Source: Amorphochlora amoebiformis
Taxonomy: Eukaryota > Cercozoa > Chlorarachniophyceae
Direction of reading: 5' to 3'
Assembly: GCA_054601695.1 (NCBI GenBank)
Contig: BAAHQB010000012.1
Span: 62,001 to 126,000, forward strand
Length of the DNA stretch: 64,000 bases
Shown here in pieces: positions 1-64,000 of this stretch; position 1 is the stretch's first letter; each line of letters opens with the position of its first letter. The notes beneath the pieces were generated by a model. It was not told the origin of the DNA and did no database searches. It saw only the letters and a program-made list of their open reading frames with translations. A program made the position numbers and the translations under genes.

Positions 1-5
1 AATAC

Positions 6-37
<32 letters not shown>

Positions 38-50
38 GTGTGTATATATG

Positions 51-88
<38 letters not shown>

Positions 89-144
89 TTATAATATATG
101 TATATGTATAATATATATTTATATATATATATATTTATTTATAC

Positions 145-214
<70 letters not shown>

Positions 215-284
215 GTTTATATATAGGCGCGTGTTTGTATATGTATAGTTTCTTTTCTACGTACACCTACATACATAATGTTAG

Positions 285-12401
<12,117 letters not shown>

Positions 12402-12734
12402 AAGCTTCAAGTTCTAAAATTTTATTCATATTTAGGTTTACACAATCGCAATTAATCCAGTTGACACATACAAACTTAATTTCGAATTCTAATGATTAAT
12501 AATGATCTCATTGCTTCTACGAGAAAATACTAGTTAATCAACACCAAGTAAGGTATTTGTACATTATACGAGTATCATCTAGAATCTATTCTAGATGCAG
12601 CGACCAGCTAGCGCTAGACAGATGTATACAGTATATAGCGTACGTAACAGTACATACACATAGACGTAATAGTACATACGGTATGCATGTATACGTATAT
12701 ACGTATCATACTCTAGTACTGTATTATACATGTA

Positions 12735-13530
12735 CGCATACGTATACGTTCGTATACGTAAACGTTCGTTCGTGTACGTATACGTTCGTTTGGATACGTA
12801 TACGTACGTTCGTTCGTATAGGTATACGTTCGTTCGTATATCGTTCGTATCAACTTATACATTTGTTCGTATACGTACATGTTCGTTCGTATACGTATAC
12901 GTTCGTTCGTATACGCATACGTTCGTATACGTATACGTTCGTTCGTATACGCATACGTTCGTTCGTATACGTATACGTTCGTTCGTATACGTATACGTAC
13001 GTTCGTATACGTATACGTTCGTTCGTATACGTATACGTTCGTTCGTATACGTATACGTTCGTTCGTATACGTATACGTTCGTTCGTATACGTATACCTTA
13101 TAGTAAGGCTTATACGTATACGTTCGTTCGTATACGTATACGTTCATTCGTATACGTATACGTTCGTTCGTATACGTATACGTTCGTTCGTATATGTACA
13201 TATACGTATACGTTCGTTCGTATACGTATACGTTCGTTCGTATACGTATACGTTCGTTCGTATATGTACATATACGTATACGTTCGTTCGTATACGTATA
13301 CGTTCGTTTGTATACGTGTACGTTCGTTCGTATACGTATACGTTCGTTCGTATACGTATACGTTCGTTCGTATACGTATACATTCGTTCGTATACGTATA
13401 CGTTCGTTCGTATACGTATACGTTCGTTTGTGTACGTGTACGTTCGTTCGTATACGTATGCGTTCGTTCGTGTACGTTGGTGTGCGTTTGTATATACGTC
13501 CGTTCGTATGCGAATACGTTCGTTTGCTAG
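12735..13530. repeat. 20-bp minisatellite (CGTTCGTTCGTATACGTATA)n
   Basis: Roughly 40 units of a 20-bp repeat, with a few point variants and small interruptions (about 13097-13112, 13193-13204, 13263-13272), lie downstream of the RSPH10B-like stop codon. Because 20 is not a multiple of three, several frames on both strands stay open through it, encoding repeats such as RSYTYTFV or ERTYTYTN. These are not genes. Each unit contains the palindrome ACGTATACGT and CpG-rich alternating purine-pyrimidine runs. Confidence 0.95.
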
Positions 13531-14090
13531 ATTCTAGATCTACTAGCTAACAACTTAGCCTCAGGGTACAGTATCTAGAGTCTAGAGAGTATCTAGAGTA
13601 CCAAGTTATACATCTAGGATATAATAGTAATAACTAGTATAAGTTCAAGATATATACTGTTTAGATACAACTGGTATAAAACTAGTAAAAGTAAGTTAAG
13701 ACTAGAGACTAAGCTAGTAAGTTACACCAGACACTAGAGACACTCACTGAGAGAGATATCCAGATGATCATAGGCTAGGATCCAGAGGCTATGTCCCAGA
13801 TCTAGCAGATGTTCGCAACACTCTAGACACTAGAGACAGTGCGCGCACAATTTACATGCCCATCTACTACAAGTACTAGATCTAGCCATTGACCTAATTG
13901 AACACCTCGGTAGGAGGTTTCTTTCGTCTAGTTCGTACGTCGCTCAGTAAATAATCTAGATAATAATAATAATACACGCATTTACTAGATTTACATGCGC
14001 ACGAACTAGATGAAGGCTATAGACTCTAGAGACTAGATAGAGTCTCTAGCTTGTGAGTAGATAGTGGCATCACGTTTCCACAAATAAGAA
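13531..14090. other. CTAG-rich intergenic stretch
   Basis: Non-coding sequence between two convergent genes with a striking excess of CTAG, often as TCTAGA or ACTAGA (for example around 13526-13600, 13660-13740 and 13940-14050). No gene, RNA or mobile element was recognised. Similar CTAG-rich texture recurs at about 38830-38940 and 41700-42260. The stretch from 14091 to the end of the next gene at 14457 holds nothing recognisable. Confidence 0.6.
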
Positions 14091-14456
14091 TAAACTTCTC
14101 TACAGTGTCCAGCTGGGACATGCGCGTGCATGCTCCACTTTGAGGTTGGCACAAAATGTAAGAATGAATTAACCGCTAAGTGTACCACGCAGAATGGCAC
14201 GTTTGAACCGGAATGAGCTTGATTGATACCTGCGATCAGGCCGTTTATCCGAAGCGATTCAAAAAGGAAACTTGCAAGGAACCGGGAATTCTAATGTACT
14301 TGCAGATCTCTTTGTACCTTTAGACTAGAAGGAGAAAGCCAAGGGTCACTGGCCACGTTTTGACTTGACATCCCTCACATAACACCCCTTCGTAGCCCAC
14401 CTGCCCCACCTTCACGCCCTTTCCTTCCCTACCCCTTGGAGTTGAAGTTCTCAAGG

Positions 14457-19571
<5,115 letters not shown>

Positions 19572-19859
19572 GGATCCCAACCGTCACCCGCCTTCCGCTT
19601 CTGAAACGTGAACGCGCAAATATCAATATCTTATCTTCAATGTTGAGGAGATAACCCAATAATATATACTTTTCCCCGGATTATCACCGATAAGATAGTT
19701 AATTTTTCGGTATCACGATATGTGACGAGGTATCATGTACTACGTGACAGAGCTAGTTGTACCCGAAATGTAGCACTCTTAAATTCGTGACACGGCTCGA
19801 TATAACGCGGCTTCTCGTCGGCTTCACCGCAACGAAGACAGTCTTCCCGTTTGGCAAGC
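19572..19859. promoter_or_regulatory. Divergent promoter region, EGF/TSP1 gene and NOP10
   Basis: The 288-bp spacer between the divergent starts of the secreted-protein gene (-) and NOP10 (+) is free of (TA)n and carries unique sequence. I see no unambiguous TATA box at a useful distance. Its use as a shared promoter is inferred from geometry alone. Confidence 0.4.
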
Positions 19860-20051
19860 ATGCACCTTATGTACTACCTCGACTCCGATGGCAAGCGTGT
19901 GTACACCTTGAAGAAGTCAGTTAACGGTAAGGCCACCAAATCGGCGCATCCCGCTCGATTTTCCCCAGATGACAAGTTCTCGCAGCAAAGGATCATCTGC
20001 AAGAAGCGCTTCAACCTCCTCCTTACCCAGCAGCCTGCCTACCAGTATTAG
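19860..20051 (+). CDS. NOP10: H/ACA snoRNP subunit NOP10
   Basis: Intronless, 63 residues, the usual size for the family. NOP10 is a core protein of H/ACA small nucleolar RNPs with dyskerin, NHP2 and GAR1, and acts in rRNA pseudouridylation and, in some lineages, telomerase. The family signature is visible throughout: [15 protein letters not shown], then [17 protein letters not shown], then [13 protein letters not shown] chose the ATG at 19860 because the homologous N-terminus begins M-x-L-x-Y-Y-L; an upstream in-frame TTG is not needed. It is the only gene here with no intron, and it stands divergent to the secreted-protein gene. Confidence 0.95.
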   Translation: MHLMYYLDSDGKRVYTLKKSVNGKATKSAHPARFSPDDKFSQQRIICKKRFNLLLTQQPAYQY

Positions 20052-38621
<18,570 letters not shown>

Positions 38622-38707
38622 CCCGAGGATTCTTGCGATTGGGTCATGTTTTAAGTTGGGCCTAAGCAATGATTCTAGTTATTTTCATTGCGGCACACAC
38701 CGTTGTG

Positions 38708-38762
<55 letters not shown>

Positions 38763-39559
38763 ATATATTTATATATATATATATATATATGTATACAGTT
38801 TATGTATGTGTAGTGCTTGTGGGATGATGATATGCTAGATCTAGTAGATATGTAATTTATCTGTCTAGTATCTAGAATATCTGGAATATTGGAACTATTC
38901 TACTACTAGTAAGTTTTGAGTAGTAATCTAGGTAATACTGGAAAACGGCGAATATGGTGGCCACCTGGTGAAACCACTATCACTTATATTAGAATTCGTA
39001 AAAATTTTATGGGTGCAAAATATTTGATTCAATTTTTCCCAGTGTAAAATTGACACTGGTGTAATTATCATATGATGGAATGATTATTTATATATTTATA
39101 CGTGTAATTATTATTATTTTATTAATCCAATTTTACATATTCGACGCAGTTTCACGCGGTAGAAAAAAAACTTATGATGGTTCACGAATTGGTAATATTA
39201 ATTTTATTTTGATGTGTAATTTTCTCTCATATGTTCGAAATTTTGCACAATTTCAGTGAATTATTGTACATGATAATGATATTTCCACAAATATAGACAT
39301 ATTTCAAAAGTGTACAAAACATCTTTATATTTTTAGAGCATGGTAATAATGCATTTATTTTTATAATTATATTTTATTAAAAATTTTAGTGTAATATGTA
39401 TATTTTCATTAAATTTGTTATTATCATGATTGTATAAAAAAAAAATAATATTTACACACTGCAACGCTAAAAAAAAAGAATCACAAGTGGTATTTATTGA
39501 TTGAAAGAACTATGATTACGAAACTTGAATATTGCAGAAAGTGCACACCAGGCTAATGC
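38622..39559. other. Intergenic AT-rich spacer after VPS51
   Basis: Contains one (TA)n run (38712-38790), a short CTAG-rich piece (38830-38940) and about 550 bp of AT-rich unique sequence with homopolymer A and T runs. No gene recognised. Confidence 0.6.
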
Positions 39560-40495
39560 TTAGGATAAATCTAATAGTCGTTGCTTCTTCTTTCCCTTGT
39601 TCCATGACTCATCAAAGTCACCTCGGACGCGCTTCTTAAACCAGAGCCCAATATACTTACGAGTTTCCAAGGTGAGGTAGTCTTTGGACTGGTATCCCTC
39701 TGGGATCGGGACGGAGAATTCCGTGACTTTGTTCAGCATGTTGTTTTTCTTCAACGTTTCGAACTGCGACTTGGCGACCAGTTTCAAACTCTCATCCAAT
39801 TCCCTGAACGTCTTGAGCTTTGGTGGTTGGCTTGTCTTCACGACGTGCACCATGCAAACCTCGTGGATGACATTGATCTCGATGTTAGTTGAGTCATTGC
39901 CCTGGTTGAACCACATGCCCACTCCATCCAATGGCGCTTTCGAAGTTTTTGAGTCGGAGAAAATCAAGAATGGTTTGTAGTCTCCGTCCTTGACGCTGAT
40001 CATGGCAAACTCTTCTTCGTCATTCTGCTTCATCCTCTCCGCCATAAGACGCCTTGCTTCAGCTACCGTTCGTGACGCGGTTGTTGCAGGCGCTTTAGCA
40101 GTGGGTGCGATAGTGGGTGCGATAGTAGGTGCTGTAGATGGGGCTGTCATCGATTCCTCTTTGGAGTGTCCATTGGCATCCGCTGTTAGATCCATAGTGT
40201 CGCTGTCGCGCCCACGCTTATCTCCAGGTTTAGCTTCCAGCCTGCGAAGATAATTGCCGTAGTTCTTTACCATTGAGAGGGACACATTGGGAAATCCGTC
40301 CATGTAAGTTTCGTGGATCCACTTCCATTTCATCGATTTGGCGTGAGCCGGAACACTGGATATAGCATTCCTGACGACTTTCTTCTGTGCTTCAGAAAGA
40401 CCCCATTTCTCCTTGTTTCCGCGCACAGGAATTATGGATTGGTTGCTTCTTTTCGGCTGAATTTCGGCTGAATTTCGGCTGAATTTTGGCTGAAT
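39560..40495 (-). CDS. Uncharacterised protein with Myb/SANT-like N-terminus, probable transposon accessory ORF
   Basis: An open frame of about 310 codons, 39560-40495 on the minus strand, with normal coding composition and no intron. It has no in-frame ATG before the Met in SMKWKWIHETY, so either the start is lost or a 5' exon is missing; the frame from GTG at 40426 gives 288 residues. The N-terminal part (KWGLSEAQKKVVRNAI, then WKWIHETYMDGFPNVS, then VKNYGNYLRRLE) looks like a Myb/SANT or trihelix fold. A Thr/Ala/Pro-rich linker with APTIAPT repeats and a basic C-terminus (KKRVRGDFDESWNKGKKKQR) follow. Harbinger-type transposons commonly carry such a DNA-binding ORF beside the transposase, and a transposase fragment lies 0.6 kb away. 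The function is inferred from this context and I do not recognise a specific family. Confidence 0.55.
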   Translation of the reverse strand: MQPKFSRNSAEIQPKRSNQSIIPVRGNKEKWGLSEAQKKVVRNAISSVPAHAKSMKWKWIHETYMDGFPNVSLSMVKNYGNYLRRLEAKPGDKRGRDSDTMDLTADANGHSKEESMTAPSTAPTIAPTIAPTAKAPATTASRTVAEARRLMAERMKQNDEEEFAMISVKDGDYKPFLIFSDSKTSKAPLDGVGMWFNQGNDSTNIEINVIHEVCMVHVVKTSQPPKLKTFRELDESLKLVAKSQFETLKKNNMLNKVTEFSVPIPEGYQSKDYLTLETRKYIGLWFKKRVRGDFDESWNKGKKKQRLLDLS

Positions 40496-40715
40496 TTACG
40501 AAAAGAATTTACTTTGATATTTTTCCTGATATTTATACCCAAAATAATTAGGGTTCGGAACCCAGCGGCGAGCAGACCTGATGGCGCTGGAGAAGACGCC
40601 ATTCGTGTAACTCCAATCCCAATCATGAAAACGGTAATTCAAAAAATTCAGCCGTTGAAAATCGGCTGAACTTTGTCTGAAAAAAGGTTGAATGATCAAT
40701 GAAATCTGGCTGAAT
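40452..40715. repeat. CGGCTGAATTT subterminal-type repeats
   Basis: Four tandem copies of TCGGCTGAATTT (one with T for C) occur at 40452-40496. Both orientations, ATTCAGCCG and CGGCTGAA/CTGGCTGAAT, occur at about 40645-40715. They sit between the two transposon ORFs. Short repeats in both orientations like this are often transposase binding sites near element ends or between divergent ORFs; that role is inferred. Confidence 0.55.
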
Positions 40716-40772
40716 AATTTTCATTTTTTAAGGATGAGAAATAAAGGGAATATATTCAAATTACTTTGGTCG

Positions 40773-41070
40773 CTATACCGCCGCATCCTTCAACAGCATA
40801 CTTTTGCTTGTCTTCATCTTGGGACGATTCACCATGAAGTCTGAAGAGTCCGTGTGGAGGTTGCAGTAAGCTGCAGGTCCATCAATGCAGAGAGCAGACT
40901 TCAACCTGTCCTCCATCTTGATCTCGTCCATGAATGCCTCCAGCAGGTTGATTGACCTCCACACTTTTACTGCGTTGTCTGACGACACATTTTCCATGTC
41001 ACACCACCGCTGTGCCCTTCAGGACATTTCCAAGCGAAGTGCAATACCATCAACAACTCCAATGATGTGA
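40773..41070 (-). pseudogene. Decayed minus-strand coding remnant next to the transposase
   Basis: The minus strand reads HIIGVVDGIALRLEMS, then a TGA, then RAQRWCDMENVSSDNAVKVW and a further open stretch to 40773. The VVDG piece resembles the first catalytic Asp region of DDE transposases. The stop and the apparent frameshift upstream (around 41085) show that it is broken. It is oriented opposite to the transposase C-terminal part at 41071-41643, which suggests rearrangement or two overlapping insertions. Confidence 0.35.
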
Positions 41071-41643
41071 CGGTCGACTTCATACAATAAGTATCGGCAA
41101 CGTAGCAGACCTCTTGAAGACTCAAACCAACATTCATCTGGCGATCCAGCAGGGAGCATCTCGGACCTCAATATCAACAGGAGGGAGGAACTAACTGAAA
41201 AGCTGCAATTCTTCGAGCGAGTGGGCGCTGATGGCGCTTATCTCTGCCGGCGGGACCCTATGTATAAGTGTCCGCATCGCAAGCCGAGAGGCGGACAACT
41301 CACAGTTGAACAAGTACTTCAAAATACTGCGTTTGGAAACTACCGCTCAATCGTCGAAAGTGTCTTCGCGCGCACTGAACAGTTTGCCTGCATGCGACAA
41401 TGGAGACACTCGAGGGATCAGCATCCTATAATAGCGCGCTTCGTCTTCCAACTCATCCAAGTGAAGCAGAGATTCCGACCCATCCGCCGGATAGGTCTGA
41501 CACCAAAAGAACAAGCCGATCTCGCCGCAGCCACCTGGCGAGAAGCAGAGCGCGAAGGTGTCCCAGTGATAGCGCCTGAGAACAAGTCAAGAAGAGTGAG
41601 ACGTCGTCGCCAAGAGCATAAGGATCCCTACCACCGAAGTTGA
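41071..41643 (+). pseudogene. Harbinger-like DDE transposase, C-terminal fragment
   Basis: Open frame of 190 codons ending TGA at 41641-41643 with no plausible ATG start. It contains FERVGADGAYLCRRD (second catalytic Asp region, compare the G-D-x-G/A-Y motif), then NYRSIVESVFARTEQF (the catalytic Glu in the R-x-x-V-E-x-x-F-x-R motif), then FVFQLIQVKQRFRPIR and a basic tail (RRVRRRRQEHK). This order and spacing match the DDE_4/HARBI1-type nuclease. The first catalytic Asp and the N-terminal half are absent on this strand, so I call it a truncated relic. It lies in the spacer between the convergent VPS51 and uL4m genes. Confidence 0.6.
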
Positions 41644-41699
41644 AATCACTATCAGTTATTGACTAAATTGACGGTCTGTTCTTATATATATGTGTTTCT

Positions 41700-42096
41700 G
41701 TCGAGTATCTACTAGATGAAAGATATGTACCTTTTTTATCTGTCTGATAAATCATCTAGATCATCTATACATACATACATATATATTATATGTATAAAGA
41801 AATATATATATGTATATATATATGTATATATATCTAGTATATATAATATATATATATATATCAAGGCATAATACTCTAGGTACATATATATATACGTACT
41901 AGTATAGTCCTAGTACTACCTAGACTACTAGTACTAGTACTACTAGTACTAGTACTACTAGTACTAGTACTAGTAGTAGTAGTCTATTAGTCTAGTATAT
42001 ACTAGATATATACACACACACGCACACATATGTGTGTCTGGATATATCTTAGTATGTAAGTATGTGTGAATATACAGTTATAATATTGTATATATG

Positions 42097-42136
<40 letters not shown>

Positions 42137-42260
42137 AGACTAGATGTAATCTAGAGTTAACCATCTAGCTGTCTCTACATAGGCTGAAGCTAACTTATCT
42201 AGTCATAGACTCATAGCTAGCATAGGCTCCAGCGGTGTTATCCGTATGATATAGCTAGTC
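41700..42260. repeat. CTAG/ACTAGT-rich low-complexity region
   Basis: Includes a run of (ACTAGT)(ACTAGTACT) repeats at about 41925-41980 (TACTAGTACTAGTACTACTA type), then (TA)n, then a CTAG-dense unique stretch to 42260. Non-coding, between the transposon relic and the 3' end of the uL4m gene. The 42261-42444 piece holds nothing recognised. Confidence 0.75.
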
Positions 42261-42444
42261 TAGTAGTGTCTAGAGTGTCTCAGGTTACCTGTACATTCAC
42301 CAGCAGAGATAATTGATCATTGTGGAATCATCATACCTAGTACACATATGAGAGTGTAAACAAGAGTGCTTCACCGTATGATCAAATTTAAATTTACAAC
42401 CCGTCATAGGCCTTTGAAAGTAGCCTATGATTGTTAACCAGGGC

Positions 42445-48195
<5,751 letters not shown>

Positions 48196-48357
48196 GGCTT
48201 TGCCGCGAAATTAGATCGAACTTTAAATGTGTGACACTGCGCAATATTCGTGATTCTGCAGATATAATATCCTCATATCAAAAGGGGGATATCCTAACGG
48301 CAATCTTTCCCAATAACTTTTCGGCCGGGCTTCGCGTGGCGCCGCAGACCTCCTTTC
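48196..48357. promoter_or_regulatory. Short divergent promoter, uL4m and SR-cyclophilin
   Basis: Only 162 bp separate the two start codons, with no (TA)n. The spacing implies a bidirectional promoter or overlapping 5' untranslated regions. I cannot pick out a TATA box. Inference from geometry. Confidence 0.5.
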
Positions 48358-59766
<11,409 letters not shown>

Positions 59767-60205
59767 TGAGCATCAATTTGCCATGATGTATGGGTTAGAT
59801 AAAGTTGTATCAAGCATATCGGTTTATTTCTAAAATTTTCTCAGAAGCAATCGTACTAGCTTGTCGTGAGATGAAAAAAATCCTGCATCCAGATGTAACT
59901 TAAATTCAAAATTTTGTAGGTAGCTAGGTAGCGCTACGACTGTATACGTAATTAAACTCATTGATCCTCTGCATAAAGTTTTAATCATGATATAACTCCA
60001 GCTACATGTCAGTACTTGTACGCTATGTCTGCCAGAGATGTGTCATAGAATAAAATCTACGTACAATTTAAAAAATTATATGATCATATACATGCAATAT
60101 ATTTGTACAATATTAGTAAGCACACATACCAGATGTACATGTACTAGTTACTATATTTTATATTATATATGTGTATATATATATATATATATACATATAT
60201 GTTCG

Positions 60206-60291
<86 letters not shown>

Positions 60292-60590
60292 TATATATAG
60301 TGGGTGGTATATGTGTGTATACATTTACATATATGGATGTTGTTGGCCGGGAAGGAGTAGGGATACACATGCTAGATGCAAATAAGTATACAGTGTACAT
60401 GTACATGTATCCAGTAAATGTATCTAAATATATAATGTTTTTTATTCATACGTATACATATAACAGCATGTCCAGCCCGTCCCCGAAAATGTATTCTACA
60501 CACTAGTATACCCGCTGTCTAACCGACTCTAACAGAGGCGGATATTCTAATATTGTATGAGGACCTCTCTGTCCTACAATTAAGACACAC
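59767..60590. other. Intergenic spacer
   Basis: AT-rich unique sequence after the cyclophilin stop, with one (TA)n run (60206-60283). It holds the 3' ends of the convergent cyclophilin and small-protein genes. No further gene seen. Confidence 0.6.
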
Positions 60591-60878
60591 CTACGAGGAG
60601 CTCTTCTCAGGGGCCTTTAATTCTATTGGTCTAATCCCCAGGTAGTGTATCCCCCACCACCGCGCGAGCTGGATCCCCACTCCGAAGCAGATGCCCTGAA
60701 AATGCGGGGTCTAAAATTAGAAGAATATCCTTGGAGACCGACCGAAACACCTTCCCACAAATTGTTCGAGGGAGGAAATAGGGAGAAGACTGACATTTAA
60801 CAAGGGTTTGAGGACGTAGCTTGCCGCGCCGCCCATAAACCACCTCAGTGTCCAGGCTTTTTTTTCATCGTCCGCCAT
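60591..60878 (-). CDS. Small hydrophobic protein, unknown function
   Basis: Two-exon model: 60878-60795 and 60695-60591 (TAG), a 62-residue product. The intron (99 nt, GTCAGT donor, TTTTCAG acceptor) is in phase 0 and, unlike most others here, has no (TA)n. The product starts MADDEKKAWTLRWFMGGAAS, has a hydrophobic middle (YVLKPLLN joined to GICFGVGIQLARWWGIHYLG) and a short polar tail (RPIELKAPEKSSS). The two halves join smoothly into one plausible membrane helix, which supports the model. Size and pattern recall small mitochondrial inner-membrane subunits, but I do not recognise the family. Reading through the donor gives a 53-residue alternative ending at 60717. Confidence 0.5.
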
Positions 60879-61556
60879 ATCGCCGACTTTTTTTCTCAAC
60901 TTTATTTCCTTATTTATCGGTAATTCGAGTCACTAAGAGTGACATTTACGATCGCGTGTTATGTCACTAAGCGTGACAGGAAACAGAGTGCCATTAAGGT
61001 TAGAGGTCAGTAGTAAGATATTTATCAACCAGAAACTGAACATTCCCAGCAAAAGTGGCGCACTTGCTTGGGGGTTTCAAGTTAATGCGAAGTTTTATCA
61101 GAGTCATCTGGAATATTCCGTCGTCTAATGGTAAAGACGTGTGCCTCAAGAGGTGCAGAACTGGGTTCGATTCCCAGCGGACTATTCAGAGAGGATGCAG
61201 TGCCAACCACCGGCCTACCCCTGGCCTCGCTGGCAAAACGTGTTACCGGAAGCTGGGCCGGTTGAAATTCGATACACTGCACCTCTCCTTTTTTCTCCTT
61301 TTTTTTCTCCCAAGTATTCGGTGTAGTGAACCTTCGGGTTAGGGTCTTAAGGGGGGGGTTTTGCGTTTGGGAGGGCCGGAGGGGGGAGATATTTTGCAAG
61401 CAGATGTAAGCTGTGGTTTGGGACATAGTAACAACACTCTAACCTTACATCCTATTCCGAAACCCACGTGTAATTTACCAAATCTCCCAACCTATCAGTT
61501 TGTACTGTAGAATTTGGAGGTGGGGATAGGGGGAGATCTGAGCGTGGACTGTCACA
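60879..61556. promoter_or_regulatory. Divergent intergenic region containing a tRNA-like element
   Basis: 678 bp between the small-protein gene (-) and the SAM-domain gene (+). It is unique-looking sequence, free of (TA)n, with G and T homopolymer runs (61290-61310, 61348-61357). A direct pair TCACTAAG(A/C)GTGACA occurs at 60930-60943 and 60963-60976. No promoter element could be assigned. Confidence 0.35.
61114..61184 (+). tRNA. tRNA-like sequence, probably a pseudogene or tRNA-derived SINE head
   Basis: 71 nt can fold as a cloverleaf. The acceptor is TATTCCG/CGGACTA with one mismatch. The D arm is GTCT-AATGGTAA-AGAC, and the T arm is CTGGG-TTCGATT-CCCAG with a perfect stem. The internal B box GGTTCGATTCC is exact, and TAATGGTAAAGAC serves as an A box. 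The anticodon arm TGTGC...GGTGCA leaves an 8-nt loop (CTCAAGAG) with G-U pairs, so no standard anticodon can be assigned safely and a functional tRNA is doubtful. The following 150-250 bp of mixed sequence could be the body of a SINE. Confidence 0.4.
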
Positions 61557-63575
<2,019 letters not shown>

Positions 63576-63634
63576 GTATAACAATATTCTGAACAATATG
63601 TACAATATACAGTATATGTACACACACATACATG

Positions 63635-63679
<45 letters not shown>

Positions 63680-63724
63680 ACGGATACATGTGTTTATGTT
63701 ATATCATATATATTTATATATATA

Positions 63725-63885
63725 TATATATATATATATTACCTTTTATCACATTGCTTTATAAAAATATAAGTATAAGCAATTTTTTAATGTATATATT
63801 TATATATATATATATATATATATATTATTACTTTTTACCACATTGCTTTACACAAATATAAGTATAAACATTTTTTAAATGTGTG
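63725..63885. repeat. Tandem duplication, about 90-bp unit
   Basis: TACCTTTTATCACATTGCTT followed by TATAAAAATATAAGTATAAGCA (63738 on) recurs at 63828 as TACTTTTTACCACATTGCTT followed by TACACAAATATAAGTATAAACA. It lies in the last visible intron of the SAM-domain gene. Confidence 0.85.
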
Positions 63886-63894
63886 TATTTGTTT

Positions 63895-63934
<40 letters not shown>

Positions 63935-64000
63935 TATATATTATATATATTTATATATATACTATGTATATATATATATATATGTATATAACTGTATTCC

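Noticed and set aside
12735-13530. CRISPR array
   Set aside because: The units are contiguous with no unique spacers, and the genome is eukaryotic.
12557-13550. 326-codon open frame rich in RSYTYTFVRIRI repeats, and its antisense partner
   Set aside because: The 20-bp minisatellite keeps several frames open at once. There is no non-repeat domain and no similarity to known repeat proteins.
61082-61426. Minus-strand 114-codon frame over the tRNA-like region
   Set aside because: No domain, it overlaps the tRNA-like fold, and its composition is not gene-like.

Overview
This window is nuclear DNA of a eukaryote, probably a unicellular flagellate or alga-like protist. Five of its genes are split into many short exons (about 28-400 nt) by GT-AG introns. 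Almost every long intron, and most intergenic space, consists of (TA)n microsatellite. Exons are ordinary mixed-composition DNA using the standard code (TAA, TAG and TGA all serve as stops). The products are eukaryotic: a radial-spoke RSPH10B-type MORN protein, a secreted EGF/thrombospondin protein, NOP10, VPS51, mitochondrial ribosomal protein uL4m and an SR-type cyclophilin. A radial-spoke protein suggests a motile cilium. I cannot name the species.

Layout: (1) 285-12401 (+), RSPH10B-like, 5' end outside the window. (2) 12402-14456, a convergent intergenic region with a ~0.8 kb 20-bp minisatellite and a CTAG-rich stretch. (3) 14457-19571 (-), secreted cysteine-rich EGF/TSP1 protein. (4) 19860-20051 (+), intronless NOP10, divergent from gene 3. 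(5) 20052-22257, AT-rich spacer with a 24-bp minisatellite. (6) 22258-38621 (+), VPS51 in about 32 exons. (7) 39560-41643, a decayed Harbinger-like DNA transposon. (8) 42445-48195 (-), uL4m in 9 exons. (9) 48358-59766 (+), SR-cyclophilin in 15 exons, head-to-head with uL4m (162 bp apart). (10) 60591-60878 (-), a small membrane-like protein in two exons. (11) 61114-61184, a tRNA-like element. (12) 61557 to the right edge (+), a SAM-domain protein.

The genes do not form one pathway. They are housekeeping and cilium genes in a repeat-saturated locus. Exon structures were built by hand from splice phase and family resemblance. In nearly all cases donor and acceptor phases agree, which is the main support for the models. 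The most interesting features are structural: microsatellites that supply splice sites, phase-supported GC-AG introns, decaying tandem copies of exon ends inside the next intron, (CG)n blocks of up to ~330 bp inside AT introns, and two short dispersed repeat families that sit in introns of different genes.
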